DNA of 64,000 bases from Chrysogorgia sp. JL179-B06. Its lineage: Eukaryota > Cnidaria > Anthozoa > Scleralcyonacea > Chrysogorgiidae. Position 1 is the stretch's first letter, and each line of letters starts with the position of its first letter. Where the stretch lies: NCBI GenBank assembly GCA_035772405.1, contig JAYKKM010000155.1:62001-126000 (forward strand). The letters run 5' to 3'. Under the pieces are notes generated by a model. That model was not told the DNA's origin, ran no database searches, and saw only the letters and a list, made by a program, of their open reading frames with translations. A program made the position numbers and the translations under genes. Of this stretch, positions 1 to 11,269 are shown one piece after another.

Positions 1-780
1 TCGCCTTGCATACGGACCCGGTAAAAAATAAATATATCTTCCATTTGGGAGGTCTGCACTGGAAAAATATTTTTTCGATGTCTCAAAAACGGCCCGAGGC
101 CACAGGCCGAGTAATGTTTTTCCAGTATGGACCGACCCTGAATGGTATATAATTTTTGCACTGATTGGTTACTGAGTGAGGATGAAATAAGAAATTGAAA
201 GGAAAACATATTGCATTTGACTTTTTCCAAGTAATCACCTGTTGTATTTTACTAAAACAATTATTCGCCTCAGGCTCAGTGAATATTTGCGAATTTATTC
301 GCCGATATTCACTTCGCCTTCGGCGAATAATTGTTAAATATTCCTTTGCTGTTTCCACATACTGATTTGGTCGATCTGAACTCATTTCTAATGTATAGGT
401 TAAGTTGCAGAACATTGGAGATAGTTCTTTCTTTTGGTGCTTATGGTGGCTGATACAATTCCCCTGACATTTGATATTTTAGACCAAATGCTCAGTCAGT
501 AATGGCAGAAGGAATGGCAGAAGGAATGAAAAAAAGCAATGAGGTTTGCTACCCCTAATATATTTAAAGCAACGAATGTAGCTGTAGACGTTGTGAAATG
601 TTTTTGTCTTGAAGCAATTTTGCGGTTTTACCTGCTTCTTGCCTTTTCAAAGGCCATTTCGAAGTGAAATAAACACATTTCAATAGTCTTACAAAGTATA
701 TCTTGTTTGGCGTTATACATTTCGAATGTTTATTGAAGAAAGCTGTCATATTTTGCTGCTTTGTACACAAGGTCAAAAGC
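1..780. repeat. Repeat-derived flank with a small hairpin
   Basis: No supported gene. A hairpin lies at 259-332, with arms beginning AATTATTCGCC and ending GGCGAATAATT, inside a GC-richer patch typical of a dispersed transposon relic. The open frame on the minus strand at 83-415 crosses this hairpin and has no recognisable domain, so I do not call it a gene. Confidence 0.4.
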
Positions 781-801
781 CGGTCCGAGCGGAAAATACG
801 T

Positions 802-862
802 CAAATTGTGAGTGTTTCCACTGGCTCAAATAACAAATTGTGAGTGTTTCCACTGGCTCAAA
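802..862. repeat. Direct repeat of about 29 bp, two copies
   Basis: Two copies of a unit beginning CAAATTGTGAGTGTTTCC, 32 bp apart from start to start. From here to 1360 I see AT-rich sequence and no gene. Confidence 0.8.
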
Positions 863-1364
863 ATTTAATTTCCAAAATTACATGTTGTTATGCCATGGTT
901 AACTCATGGACTACGCTTATGTAATCAGTGTGGACTAAAATTAGATAATCAGTGAGCGAGGGGTGTTGCATATAATGTATATACTAGTTAGTCTATATAT
1001 TAGACAAGGTTGCCAACTTCATTGCCGTTAGCACAAACAAAATCACTGTACACGTTTGACAAAAGTACAAACTGACGCGAAAAAACACAATGAATACAAA
1101 AAATAATTGCAGCATGTCAAAGAACAACATTTTACGTAACATCCTTGCGAAGTTTCACTTCTCAAAACCGCTTAGAAGCGACATAAAACGCGATTATTCA
1201 CGGCTACTTTTTCAGAAAGTTGGCCGTGAGTATGCGGGATGCTAATCATTTTAGAGCTAGTACCCAGACCTCCCACGGAAATTTATGCAATTTTTACATC
1301 TTTGAAGCGCAATAACTTGAATATGGTTTAGGCAGTAAAATTCTATCTATCAAGACAGTAAGTG

Positions 1365-1655
1365 TGGCGTTTCAAAACGTAAGTTTCAGGTTTCAAAATT
1401 TGGCGTTTCAAAACGTAAGTTTGGCGTTTCAAAACGTAAGTTTGGCGTTTCAAAACGTAAGTTTCAGGTTGCAAAACGTAAGTTTCAGGTTGCCAAACGT
1501 AAGTTTGGCGTTTAAAAACATAAGTTTGGCGTTTCAAAACGTAAGTTTCAGGTTGCAAAACGTAAGTTTCAGGTTGCAAAACGTAAGTTTGGCGTTTCAA
1601 AACGTAAGTTTGGCGTTTCAAAACGTAAGTTTCAAGTTGCAAAACGTAAGTTCGA
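1365..1655. repeat. 21-bp minisatellite with two alternating unit types
   Basis: About 14 tandem units of 21 bp in two versions: AAGTTTGGCGTTTCAAAACG plus T, and AAGTTTCAGGTTGCAAAACG plus T. The versions are interspersed rather than sorted into blocks. Because 21 is a multiple of three and the unit lacks stops in one frame on each strand, both strands show long open frames here. I treat these as a by-product of the repeat, not as coding. Confidence 0.9.
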
Positions 1656-2489
1656 ACACGAGGTCTGAAGTTGTCAAAGAGACTGTCAAAACTAAAGAAT
1701 GTCGAAACAATATTTCGCAAGTGTTGTTGATAATACTTAAATCATGACATGACTCCTTCGTTGTCAGCTAGCGACACCCTTACGAGTTTCGATGAAAACA
1801 GTTCGCAAGATTGACAAAAACAGTTCTTTGCTGATTATCTATGGGAAAGTGATTATCTTTAATTGCCTGTGGCAACATGTCTCGTATTGAGATGGCGGTG
1901 GCTATCGACCTTTGAAGCGTTTTTTCTCGAAGAAAGACGCGCGCAAGGAAAAATAAAATACCGTATCAGACATCAGTTGAGGGCCCTCTATCAATATAGG
2001 GCAAGAAAAAATCTGTTGCCAATACCTTTAACATAAATTTGCATAATTATCGATCCTTCTAAACACGGCTATCAACCAATCAGCGCACGCGTAGCACATA
2101 ATATGAGTATGTCTTGTAGCTTGGACAAGCAACATGCCTCAAATAATCATCGAAAAACTGCAATCAATGTGTAATGTCCGTTACACCAATTTTTCATACG
2201 TCCAATAAACAACAATGCCTTGAAAACGGCCATGTCTTAATGCAGTGTCTAAATATTTTTCGAGGATAACTTTTGGTACGAATTAGCGACTCGCTCTTGG
2301 CAATTTGCGAAGCATTTTCACAGGGCTGCATAAAATATTTTATTTTCTGGGACCACAAAGCCAACAAAAATATTTTCTGCAAACAAATTCTGGGAATCTT
2401 ATGTTTTTACTTAAATATGAAGTGATAAACTGATTTGTATGAACTATCAAATATGTATCAATTTTACAGGTTTTTATTTTACAGGGGTT

Positions 2490-3450
2490 GGTAAAAAAAG
2501 TAACTAGCCTGCTATGTAAATGACATACCTTGTTCTTTGTCATCCCATACGATAAAGTGTTAATAAAAGTTTTGTACGTACTGGTGCAGCTTTGAATACT
2601 AGTCGATGAAACTGGTGATTTTAAGTCATTGGTTAGAAGATTACATGCATTTAGAGAGTTGTTATCTAGATTCAAGATGGTGGTTTTCAGGCCGAAATTC
2701 ATCAAACATTGTTAAATAATTTGTATAGTGAGTGTTTTTAATTTTTATAGCTTTTTCCAGAAATAAACTGGGAGACGAGGTTTTAGATTTCTGTAAACCT
2801 GAAGGGACAGACTGATGTGACACTGCTAGTTATTACAGATTTTTACATGTCAGAAATCAGGGAGTCAGAAATCAAACTACTGTTACTCTTGGCTCATAGA
2901 CCCAGTTAGCAAAATAACTGCATTTGCATAGAACTGTATGGAAATGGTCTAGTGAAATGTTACAATAACTCCACAGTTGGACCGTTATACGATTTTTCTC
3001 AGTAAATTCGAGACATTGAACATTTTTTAGGTGAATAAGAAACCATTTTGGCATATTTCTTGTTCAAAATCGCCATCATTGGATCCATAGCCGTAGGAAG
3101 ATTGATAATTAGGGGGGCTCATATTTATATATTCGTGTTCAACTTCAAAAACCGTAAAAACAATCAATTTCAAAATAAGTGAATAATGCAGAACACGAAT
3201 ATATGAATATGAGCCCCCCTAATTATCGATCTTCCTACGGCTATGATTGGATCTAGATTTAAAAACTCTGAATGCATATCATCTTCTAACCAATGACCTA
3301 AAATCACCAGTTTCATTAACTAAATTCAATGCTGCCCAAGTACGTAGAAAAACATAACTTTTATTAACACTTTATTAACATAACTTTTATTAACAACAAA
3401 GAACCAGGTATGTCATTTTACATAGGGGCTACTTTTTTTTACCACATACC
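2490..3450. repeat. Long inverted repeat (arms 2490-2655 and 3270-3450)
   Basis: The left arm, with GGTGATTTTAAGTCATTGGT near 2612, reappears inverted near 3290, and similarity continues outward to about 2490 and 3450. The right arm contains a short tandem duplication around AACATAACTTTTATTAACA. The loop of about 610 bp contains a separate MITE at 3086-3245. No coding sequence is supported, and 1660-2490 likewise shows none. Confidence 0.7.
3086..3245. mobile_element. MITE with terminal inverted repeats of about 54 bp
   Basis: The ends are near-perfect inverted copies starting CATAGCCGTAGGAAGAT and running through AATTAGGGGGGCTCATAT, with about 50 bp of interior. There is no internal ORF, so it is a non-autonomous DNA element. 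The flanking duplication is unclear, so I do not assign a superfamily. Confidence 0.75.
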
Positions 3451-3454
3451 ATTT

Positions 3455-4363
3455 TCCATGCAAAATATTGTGGAATGTACGTTATAAATTTAGTGTAAAT
3501 GCAGATTGCAGAAGTCCTTTGGCTGTGTACGGCAATGTATTTTTTGAGTTAGAAATTAACAATCGTAAGACGTTTGCACCAACATAATTTAACCCAAGCA
3601 TTTACATTTTAATGAATGATGATAGTGACCACTAAAATGGTGGGAACTGGAAACTGCATGTCTGCAGTTTAAGATTGTAGATTCTTATTAATTTCATATA
3701 TCTGTTATAAATATCATCTTAATGGATGAAAGTTCATGAGAAGGGCAGAAGGCTGTTGTGTATTGGAACATGTTGCTTAGATTTTTTACTAGTTATTACA
3801 TGGTAATAAATCACCGCACTCATAGACTTTTTAATCCAGATAGTTGTTAAATGAGTTGTATTCAAATATAACTGGAGTGGTATTTTCAGAAGTACTGTAG
3901 CTATGTAATACACTAGATGAAATCAACTATAAATACCACATCGAGGATTTCGTCTTAATATCTGCTGTAAGTGCCGTCTGCCTGTCTTTGAACATAATAT
4001 CACCTGCATCAGGCTAAAGTGCTGCCTGGTGCATGTACTGGTATATTGGAAACTTGTGTTACTTGCATGTTGCAAACATCACTATAGTTCACTACCTACA
4101 GCAGTACAACTTATTATTATTCACTTATGTATTTTTTTCTCATTTTCTTCCATTCTGTTTTCCCTTTATTTCTTTCTATTTACTTTGTTTTGAGACTTTT
4201 TAGTTTTACCTCCCATTTTTTTTCTGCCAACTTCAAAAATTTTCTGGGACCAATGGTCCCGTGGTCCGCTAGATTATGCAGCCCTGCATTTTCAGTACTT
4301 TGCGAAGCAAAATTGCTCTGCAAATTAATGCATGCATGTATCTGTATTTTTTTTTTAAAAAAG
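3455..4363. other. Non-coding stretch upstream of PWWP-A
   Basis: AT-rich with no domain-bearing exon. It should hold the first exon and promoter of PWWP-A, but no start codon with a good donor could be chosen. The acceptor at 4362-4363 follows a long T-run with a short A-run. Confidence 0.5.
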
Positions 4364-6026
4364 GAAACGTTCGCCGTTACGGATCTCATTTGGGCTAAGA
4401 TGAAAGGCCACCCTTACTGGCCAGCCACGGTAGTGTGTCCAATGGTTGTCTGTGATTTGCAAGGCTTTTTATTGGGTGAAATTGAAAGCTGATCATTTTC
4501 TAAATTGCCTTTTCAGATTATAGCTCCTGCAAAAGGCAACACATGGTCCGTGTATTTCTTTGGAACCTGTGAAACGTCTGTATTCTTATCTTGTCAAAAT
4601 TCTTATCAATTTATCAGCAATGTGTCATTTCCCACTGCAAGTTTTGACGCAATGGGTCGATTGGTGTCCAATACCGACAATTCGAATAATTTTCCTTCCC
4701 CCCCATTTTTAACAGGGCAGTGATGCATTGGAAGCATTTCAAAACATACAAATCAGCCTCGGATTTTCCGTTGAAGAAATTAAAATTCTATGAGGAAGCC
4801 TTGGAAGAAATTGAAAAAAGGTGTGTGCTCTGCTTTAGTTTGGAGGTAGAGGCGTGTGAACGTTAGAAGGCAATCCTCAGTAACTTCGAGGTTGTGCCAA
4901 AAATACACTAGAATTATGTGAGCCTCCCACGCGAAAACCTACACTAACGCTTTCAAACGGCGTTGATATGATGCTCAGATGGAACTCGTGACCAACAGAC
5001 TGTGATGTCATTTGCAGTCCATTTAATATTTTTAGGAATGCTAACAAGGAACACCGGCAGTCTGCTGACGAAATCACAGAGGTACATTAATTGTTGCAAA
5101 GTTAAAATTGTTCAGATCGCACAGGGCGAAGTTCGCCGTGTTTTGTTTTTGAAAATCACCGTCCCGGGAAAACTGGGAGTGGTCCCAAATTGAAATCATC
5201 GTTGTGTGATGCAGACAATGGCATACGATTCGCAAGCAAGGCCAATCGGAGCGTCAATGAGTTTCCCGTTGTTTTGACCAAAGAATGAAAAATATTTACG
5301 AGCACGGCAAATTGTCACAGGATTACTGACTGGTGTCTCGCCTTTTTGCTTGACTTGCGGTAAACATGTGCAGTCTTTTTCTTGAACTGGACCAATGTTT
5401 CGAACTGTACAAACAAACAAAACCGACGAACAGAAATGTTTGAACTTAGCTCCATGAACTCATTTAAACCACAGTTACTAGAGAACATGGTTTGGAAGCT
5501 TGATTAAAATTCTATAGAACTCATCTATGTTGGTGCACGTTTATGCAAGCTTGTTGTCCCTTCCGCATCACGTGCGCATTGTATCATGGCCTTATTATCC
5601 AATAGCAGTACTTTAAATATCCTTCGTTCAGTCGCACGGGTGAATGACCAGGTCGAATTATTCCTATTGGTTATTTGGGTAAAAAGACAATAGGCACGTG
5701 ATGCGGAAGGCCAGAAACTTGCATAAACTTGGACAATAACATAGATAATGAGTTGTATTGAATTTTATTCGAGCTTCCAAACAATGTTCTCCAGTAACTG
5801 TGTTTAAATACATATCAAAACTAAATCCATAATTGATCGTTTATTTGTTTTAAAAACAAAAATAACATATCAACCACATTTTCTTTTACAGTTGGATGTT
5901 TCCATGTCTTCACTTCGGTTGTGAGTATGAAAAATTAGTTAAAAGGGATTGAAAATACTCTGAGGTTGCTACACTAACTGATATTTTCTATCTCTAGAGC
6001 GGATGAGTATGGATATGGCGATGAAG
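4364..6026 (+). CDS. PWWP-A: PWWP-domain gene, six exons, start not found
   Basis: Exons 4364-4429, 4517-4575, 4716-4820, 5036-5081, 5892-5920 and 5998-6026 all have AG/GT borders and join in one open frame. The first four encode a PWWP domain, a reader of methylated histone H3 and DNA. Visible are the opening beta strand DLIWAKMKGHPYWPAT, where the PWWP signature is HPYWPA, then the SVYFFGT strand, then a helical tail HWKHFKTYKS and KKLKFYEEALEEIEKR. Exon 2 uses a weak donor (GTCTGT) that restores the frame into exon 3. The last two 29-nt micro-exons give an acidic, glycine-rich linker (DEYGYGDE) and end in phase 1. The initiator exon upstream is missing. Downstream lie nuclease-like exons (6915-7436), but phase 1 does not fit them directly. 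The PWWP call is secure; the last two exons are less certain. Confidence 0.82.
5452..5815. mobile_element. Fold-back element in an intron of PWWP-A
   Basis: The left arm (with GGAAGCTTGATTAAAATTCT and CCTTCCGCATCACGTG) is repeated in inverted, diverged form on the right (CACGTGATGCGGAAGG to about 5815). The arms are about 125-145 bp. The left arm and centre recur almost exactly at 30332-30563, just before a TRRAP exon. Confidence 0.75.
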
Positions 6027-6287
6027 GTAGGAATGTCGGTTCAAAATAAGCTGATTTAATAGAACTCGTCATTTTGTCACTTGTTTCATCAAAATCGGCC
6101 AGCCCAGTCTAAAGTTATCCAAGTCATGTGCCATAATTTCATGTATGGCGGAAAATTTAATATCAATTTTAAAAACATAAATATTGCTTATTAATTGACG
6201 AAAAAGAAACAGGAAGAAAATATAGAAAACGGGTAGAAAGCGGATTGAAAGCGTCCTGGCATTTAGAGTGTGGAATGAAATATAGTA

Positions 6288-6650
6288 TTGATGTGAAAAA
6301 TTCATTATTTTAACCGGAACTACTTTGAAAAGTTTTGCTAAATTTTGTAAAAGAAAAGTTCGAACCAAATGCAATTTTTTATGTTTGGCGACATAATTTT
6401 TGTTAAAAAACTATATCTCAAACCAAAATCCAGAAATTCTTAGCCCGGGTAGCGGGCTAATGAATGAGGGTGAATAATTCGTATGACAATTACCTACCGG
6501 TAATTTTTTCGTGTGTTTAATCAGCAATATCTCCGGAAATATTGATCGGATCAAACCGAATAATACATTGTTGAAATTGTGTCTTCGAGACGAATGTTTG
6601 GTGAAAAAACGGTAATCATGTCATATGCACTTTTATTATATTCATTCAGG
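6288..6650. repeat. Dispersed 360-bp repeat, copy 1
   Basis: Nearly identical to 25932-26292. A 75-bp piece recurs at 30225-30298. Shared landmarks are AGCCCGGGTAGCGGGCTAAT and CTACCGGTAATTTTTTCGTG. It lies in the gap between the PWWP-A exons and the nuclease-like exons, which marks this intron as disturbed by mobile DNA. Confidence 0.85.
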
Positions 6651-6914
6651 CACGTGACCAACTCGGCCCCGAGACGACTCGGCCCACTGAGACAACTCGG
6701 TCCAAAATTATTATTACGGTAGAGAAAAGATGTAAAATACCCCTCGTTTTCCTTTTTTTACATTAAATTATGTTCTCCAGCATCTAGCAATTAAAAACAC
6801 TTGAGCATTGGACAAACTCTCAACTTGCTAGCTAGTCTGATATTTACTGGTAGTCTAATACTTAAATATTAATATGCACTCTTCGTTCACTGGTCAAAAT
6901 GTTTTTCTTTTTAG

Positions 6915-7436
6915 GTCGAACTACTCAAGCGAGTCAACATCAAAGGTGAAAGCAATGTTCGCGGATTCATTTTTGAAGCACTCTTATTGTGGAAGTTTAC
7001 TAGTGGTAGGTAAACTTTATTTGACGACAGTAGTTTCAGCCCTTAAATACTAGCAGATGCCTCGCACTACTTTTCTCAATGAAAATGTTTGTCCATTAAT
7101 GGAGCATACTTGTCCTCTATTTGTCAAAATATAGCATCGGCGCATTTGACGTTATTGGGCAAGACGAAGGACAAGAAACAAGTAAACTTAACCACGTTAT
7201 CCCAAGCAGGAGAGGTTCTCAATCAAAAAGAGTTGCCGCCTACGTTCAAACCAGAAAAGAATATATGTTATGCCACTCCAAATATGAAGGGTGCTGACTT
7301 TATTCTGTCGCTTGAAAGGGAGGTTTATTTTATCCAATGTACAGTCAATAAAGCCTTCATGACTGCAAAAGCGTCGTTTTGGAATACTTGTCCGAGCGAG
7401 TGGACACCTGTACTCATTACGGTACAACTCAAGTAG
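6915..7436 (+). CDS. REase-like C-terminal domain resembling Crinkler/RHS effectors, two exons
   Basis: Exon 6915-7005 (donor GTAGGT) joins exon 7135-7436 in phase 1 and ends at a TAG. The first exon gives NVRGFIFEALLLW, like the G-x-x-FE helix that opens the nuclease fold of Crinkler and RHS proteins. The second gives YATPNMKGADFILS followed by VYFIQCTVNKAF. This is an Asp-bearing strand, then a strand with Q-x-T where a classical PD-(D/E)xK enzyme has E-x-K, an arrangement I recall from Crinkler nuclease domains. The intron is 129 nt, a multiple of three. The acceptor side is phase 0, so the exon expected before it must end in phase 0. PWWP-A does not, but the NTPase exon ending at 13001 does. 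The assignment rests on pattern only; another PD-(D/E)xK-like or unknown domain is possible. Confidence 0.5.
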
Positions 7437-7738
7437 CTGATAAGACGTCCGTCACTGAACAGACACGAGGGGATACAGCCCTTAAGCGGGCGTTTCAAAT
7501 GTTCCATTTGCGAATTGTCGATCCGCGTTCTTTGTTAAGTTAGGAAGAGTTGGAACTTGTGGCGTGAGTGCGAATAATCTTGTGTGTTTTGACAAAAATA
7601 TAAGTAAATAAGTATTAAATAATACCATCGATGGTAGGATTCAATTTATAATTGCGTAATAGCACAATAGTTAAAAGATATTTTGAAGATTCAATTTATA
7701 TTGGCATTGATTAATAAACTATCTACCATGTTCGTTAA

Positions 7739-7779
7739 ACCCTAGAACGCCCATGGTATCACTTATGTATTTTCATCTG

Positions 7780-7815
<36 letters not shown>

Positions 7816-7997
7816 ACTACCTGGGCGTTCTAGGGTCAGTGGCGTAGCCAGCCCGACAATTTTGTCATGCTATGCAAATTTCAAATCATTACCATTTATT
7901 CATTTCTTTAGAAATGCATTGTTTTTACGGCCAACGACCATAGAAAAATTTGCATAGCATGACCAAATTGTCAGGCTGGCTACGCCACTGTCTAGGG
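7739..7997. mobile_element. piggyBac-like MITE, interrupted by a hAT-like MITE
   Basis: The ends are CCCTAGAACGCCCA and its inverse, flanked by TTAA on both sides (7735-7738 and 7998-8001). TTAA targets and a CCCTAGAA start are piggyBac hallmarks. The body without the insertion is about 100 bp and non-coding. Its interior motif AACGCCAGACGATTTTACTC recurs near 40170 and, inverted, near 63870. The stretch between 7437 and 7739 shows no gene. Confidence 0.7.
7837..7990. mobile_element. hAT-like MITE with 8-bp target duplication
   Basis: 154 bp with inverted ends CAGTGGCGTAGCCAGC / GCTGGCTACGCCACTG, arms of about 45 bp. It is flanked by the direct repeat TCTAGGGT at 7829-7836 and 7991-7998. An 8-bp duplication with a CAG..CTG end fits the hAT superfamily. 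It sits in the terminal repeat of the piggyBac-like MITE, so it is the younger insertion. Confidence 0.85.
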
Positions 7998-8162
7998 TTA
8001 AAAGATATTTTGTTAAAGAATAGTTAAAAGATATTTTGAAGATTCAATTTATATTGGATTTATTCAATGATTCATATTTTAATGGGATTTATGCAATAAA
8101 TGATCTATTTTAACCTGTAGAGACACAGATGATTTACATATAGATCTCATCTTTTAAAGTGC

Positions 8163-8700
8163 CTATGCAGCCAGTTGAGATTTTTCATATTTGTCATGTT
8201 TGGGGGAAGCCAGTACATGGGAGTAGAACTTCAGGACCCAGTTTGGTATCCCGTCTGGACCGGAAGATTTGGAAGTTGATATAATAGATAATTTATGGTA
8301 TACCTCTTCTTCTTCAATGATAAACTCTGGTGGAATGTCAAAATGGCTGCTTTCTGGTACAATGTCGGTATGAAGACGATTTAAAGGAGGGATTTCTTTG
8401 GAAACTGAGACAAAAGTGTCATTAATGATTTCGGCCAGGGCTTTTCCTGACACCACCTGGTTGCCCACGACAAGGGTTGAAAGGACTTTCTTCTGAGGAT
8501 AACCTGATAACTGTTTTATTGATTGCCACCACTTTTTGGGGTTTGGGTTTAGCTTTAACTGTTCTAATTTTCTCTCAAGGAATGTGGATCTGAGTTTCTT
8601 ACTTTCTCTGCTTACCGGATTGCGTAGCTGCCGATAATGTGAGCTTTTTCCTTGATGGAATGCCTTTTGTCTGGCTTCGATTATTCGTCAATCAGGTATT
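8163..8700 (-). pseudogene. LINE reverse-transcriptase fragment (start of RT)
   Basis: The minus strand encodes NPNPKKWWQSIKQLSGYPQK, then in another frame a stretch ending KSSGPDGIPNWVLKFYSHV. This is the classic opening of a non-LTR RT domain (the GPDGIP motif). The frame breaks near 8468 and coding stops at 8163 before any catalytic motif, so it is a truncated, frameshifted relic. Its family was not resolved. Confidence 0.75.
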
Positions 8701-8850
8701 AAAGATTTATTTGGGGGACATTCTGTTCGAGGTGGGTCTACATCATCAGCAAAACAGGCTGGTTTAAGTATCAACATGATTTTAGTGGACTAGTACATCA
8801 ACTTTTAATCGTTTTTACAAACCTACACTACCAGTTTGTTTTGGAACAAC

Positions 8851-9215
8851 TGTGGATGAATGTATCGGTGGCTGAAAACGATGAAGGCGTGGTTAGATTT
8901 TAAAAATTTCAACTGATTCTTTAACAGAAAGACACTGTCCGAGTAGTAATCTGCAAACAAGTACATTCTGTGCACAAAATCAATAGTTATAATCAAAACA
9001 GAAATTTGGACCTTTTACGAAATCCTTTTTACTAATCTGTGGATGAATGTATCGGTGGGTGAAAACGATGAAGGCGTGGTTAGATTTTAAAAATTTCAAC
9101 TGATTCTTTAACAGAAAGACACTGTCCGAGCTTTAATCTGCAAACAGGCACATTCTGTGCACAAAATCAATAGTCATAATCAAGGCAGAAATTTGGACCA
9201 ATTACGAAACCATTT
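8851..9215. repeat. Tandem pair of a 191-bp dispersed repeat
   Basis: GTGGATGAATGTATCGGTGG starts two copies about 191 bp apart. The same family, with the landmark ATTCTGTGCACAAAATCAAT, recurs inverted at 26320-26440 and in several copies at 27560-28300. No coding sequence is seen. The stretch 9220-9560 carries several GGGCCAACTCG motifs and no gene. Confidence 0.75.
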
Positions 9216-9565
9216 GATATACTGCATAGTAGCGCACTGGTGTTTGTGGCAAAATGTAATTACATGGCGAAGAAAGCCAATTTTCAACTCAGCAAAATTG
9301 GCCCGGCAATCAACAACCGCGGTCCCGGCAAAGCGGGCCAACTCGGTTCTCATGCAATCGAAATTCTGAAAACATAAGCGATCAATACACGAAGCGGGGC
9401 ACCCGGTCAACTGGGCCAACTCGCTTAACTGGGCCAACTCACTCCATGTAATCGGCCCCTTAAAAGGCATGCGGGCAGGGGATGAGAAACTAATATGCAA
9501 CAAATAGTGGACTCCAGACTGGACCATCCGCGCAAAAACTGTAGAAACTGTTTTCATACTCGGTT

Positions 9566-10045
9566 AAAATTTCTCTTGGGCTTAAAATCCGTGCCAATTG
9601 TAATGTATCGACCATCAAAGGCCGTCTAGCAATAGTGGCCCAGATCAAAATTTCTCTTGGGCTTAAAATCCGTGCCAATTGTAATGTATCGACCAGCTAT
9701 ATTCCCGGAAAGAGCATACTAAAATTAGTAAAATTGCAAAGTTTGGTTATGAAATGTTGTAAAATACGGAAATATATAGCCTTGCAAAGTTCGCAAATTT
9801 TGTATACTTTTTTATGCTGTGCGGAAATTGTTACCACATTTGGACTGAATATGGTAACAATTTCCACACGCAGTACAAAAGTGTACAAAATTTGCAAGGC
9901 TATATTTTCCTGATTTCACAACATTTCCCATTATAGACCGATAGACTTTACTAATAGGTGATTTTACTAATTTTACTGATCTTTCTAGCTGTGGTGATTT
10001 ATTTGCATCTCCTTGCCCAGATCAAAAATTAGTCTTTTATGGGAA
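9566..10045. mobile_element. Fold-back element, family F copy 1, with an adjacent 45-bp direct repeat
   Basis: TTTCTCTTGGGCTTAAAATC begins two 45-bp copies 82 bp apart (near 9570 and 9652). An inverted repeat centred near 9835 follows, with arms containing GCAAATTTTGTATAC and its inverse. Related elements lie at 11270-11890 and 13318-13431. Overlapping small open frames on both strands are shadows of the palindrome. Confidence 0.65.
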
Positions 10046-10049
10046 TTGT

Positions 10050-11008
10050 CTATTTTCAGGCTGGGCTGAAATTTCAGTCCGGCTGTTGAAGTATGGCAAT
10101 GAGTTCGAAACAGCACTTTCAAATCTTAGTTAAACAAATAACGAAAACATCTACCACGGATGGCCTCTTAAACTTTAAAACAAAGAAGGATTTATTTTCC
10201 ACAGCGAGATGTTGAACAAGTGCGATATTTTTAGTGTATAAGCATGTCTGCTTAACGGAGTGATTTTTATTGACCTGAAAGAAGCTTTCGATATCACAAA
10301 ATCCTTTTACATAAACTCATGCGTTATTTAATATTGATTTTTGAAACTAAAGTATTGAACGTCTAGCATAAAGTTTTCTGCAAATACGTTCAGTTAAAAA
10401 CATCGGATCACTCGGTTTTGTTTTGTTTTGTTTTTTCAGAAAGTTACCCTGATAAAAAAGTGTTTGACTAAAAAACGGTGATCTTTTTTCAGCTGTATGT
10501 GCACCCTACGATATTCTCTAAAGTATTGAAAGTGATCAAATATAAATGGTATCGACCCCTCTGTTTACTTGGTAAGTTCAAAAGCATGAATGCCCAATTT
10601 GCCCATAATATGATCTTGTAAACGTTCTAAAGCGTACTTGTTGAGTTCTTTTTAATAAGATTCCAGCACTCACTGTGAGTACCTTTTAGATTCAAGTGAT
10701 CGCTGCTCATGTTACGCTTGCGACATGAAAACAGTGGACATTGATGTTGACCTGTTGGAAATTTCGCTTTGAGTATCACCAACAAGTCACAAGTTGTATT
10801 TTTGATTTTGATATATAATATCACAAATCACTCACTCTCGTATCACTTTTAGACAAAGGTTTTTACAGTAAAAGTCTCACAACAATAACAAAAATTCCTG
10901 TTTTAAAGGAAATTATATATCACGCTATCGCGCGTGGAATTCACGTGTTCTATTACTATTGTACTTAGTTTAACTATAGAGGTAAAGTCTCCGACACACC
11001 TACAAAAT
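10050..11008. other. Non-coding AT-rich stretch
   Basis: I see no exon with a recognisable domain and no clear repeat structure. Confidence 0.5.
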
Positions 11009-11010
11009 AG

Positions 11011-11221
11011 GGAGATTTAGCAAAGACGTCCGCGATGTCAAAGACGACCGCGACGTCAAAGACGACGTGAACATACATACATACATACATACGAACTTTA
11101 TTTAATCACTCACTCATTAACAAGATAAAATGCTCTTCCGGAGAGCCTTGGCACATGAGATTTTACAATATGCCACGCCATTTCATGTCTTTGACGTCGC
11201 GGACGTCTTTGCTAAATCTCC
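11011..11221. mobile_element. MITE with TIRs of about 37 bp
   Basis: It begins GGAGATTTAGCAAAGACG and ends with the inverted match CGTCTTTGCTAAATCTCC. The left end carries three successive GACGTC-like modules. The interior has a short CATA microsatellite and no ORF. Confidence 0.75.
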
Positions 11222-11269
11222 GTAGTATCACGTTACGTCGGTATTATAACATGTCAATGTTATAACATT

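Noticed and set aside
6915..6945. A 31-nt exon joining PWWP-A in phase 1 at the acceptor of the REase-like exon
   Set aside because: It would stay open briefly but then needs an impossible intron of a few bases to reach the nuclease frame; the larger exon in the other frame is better supported.
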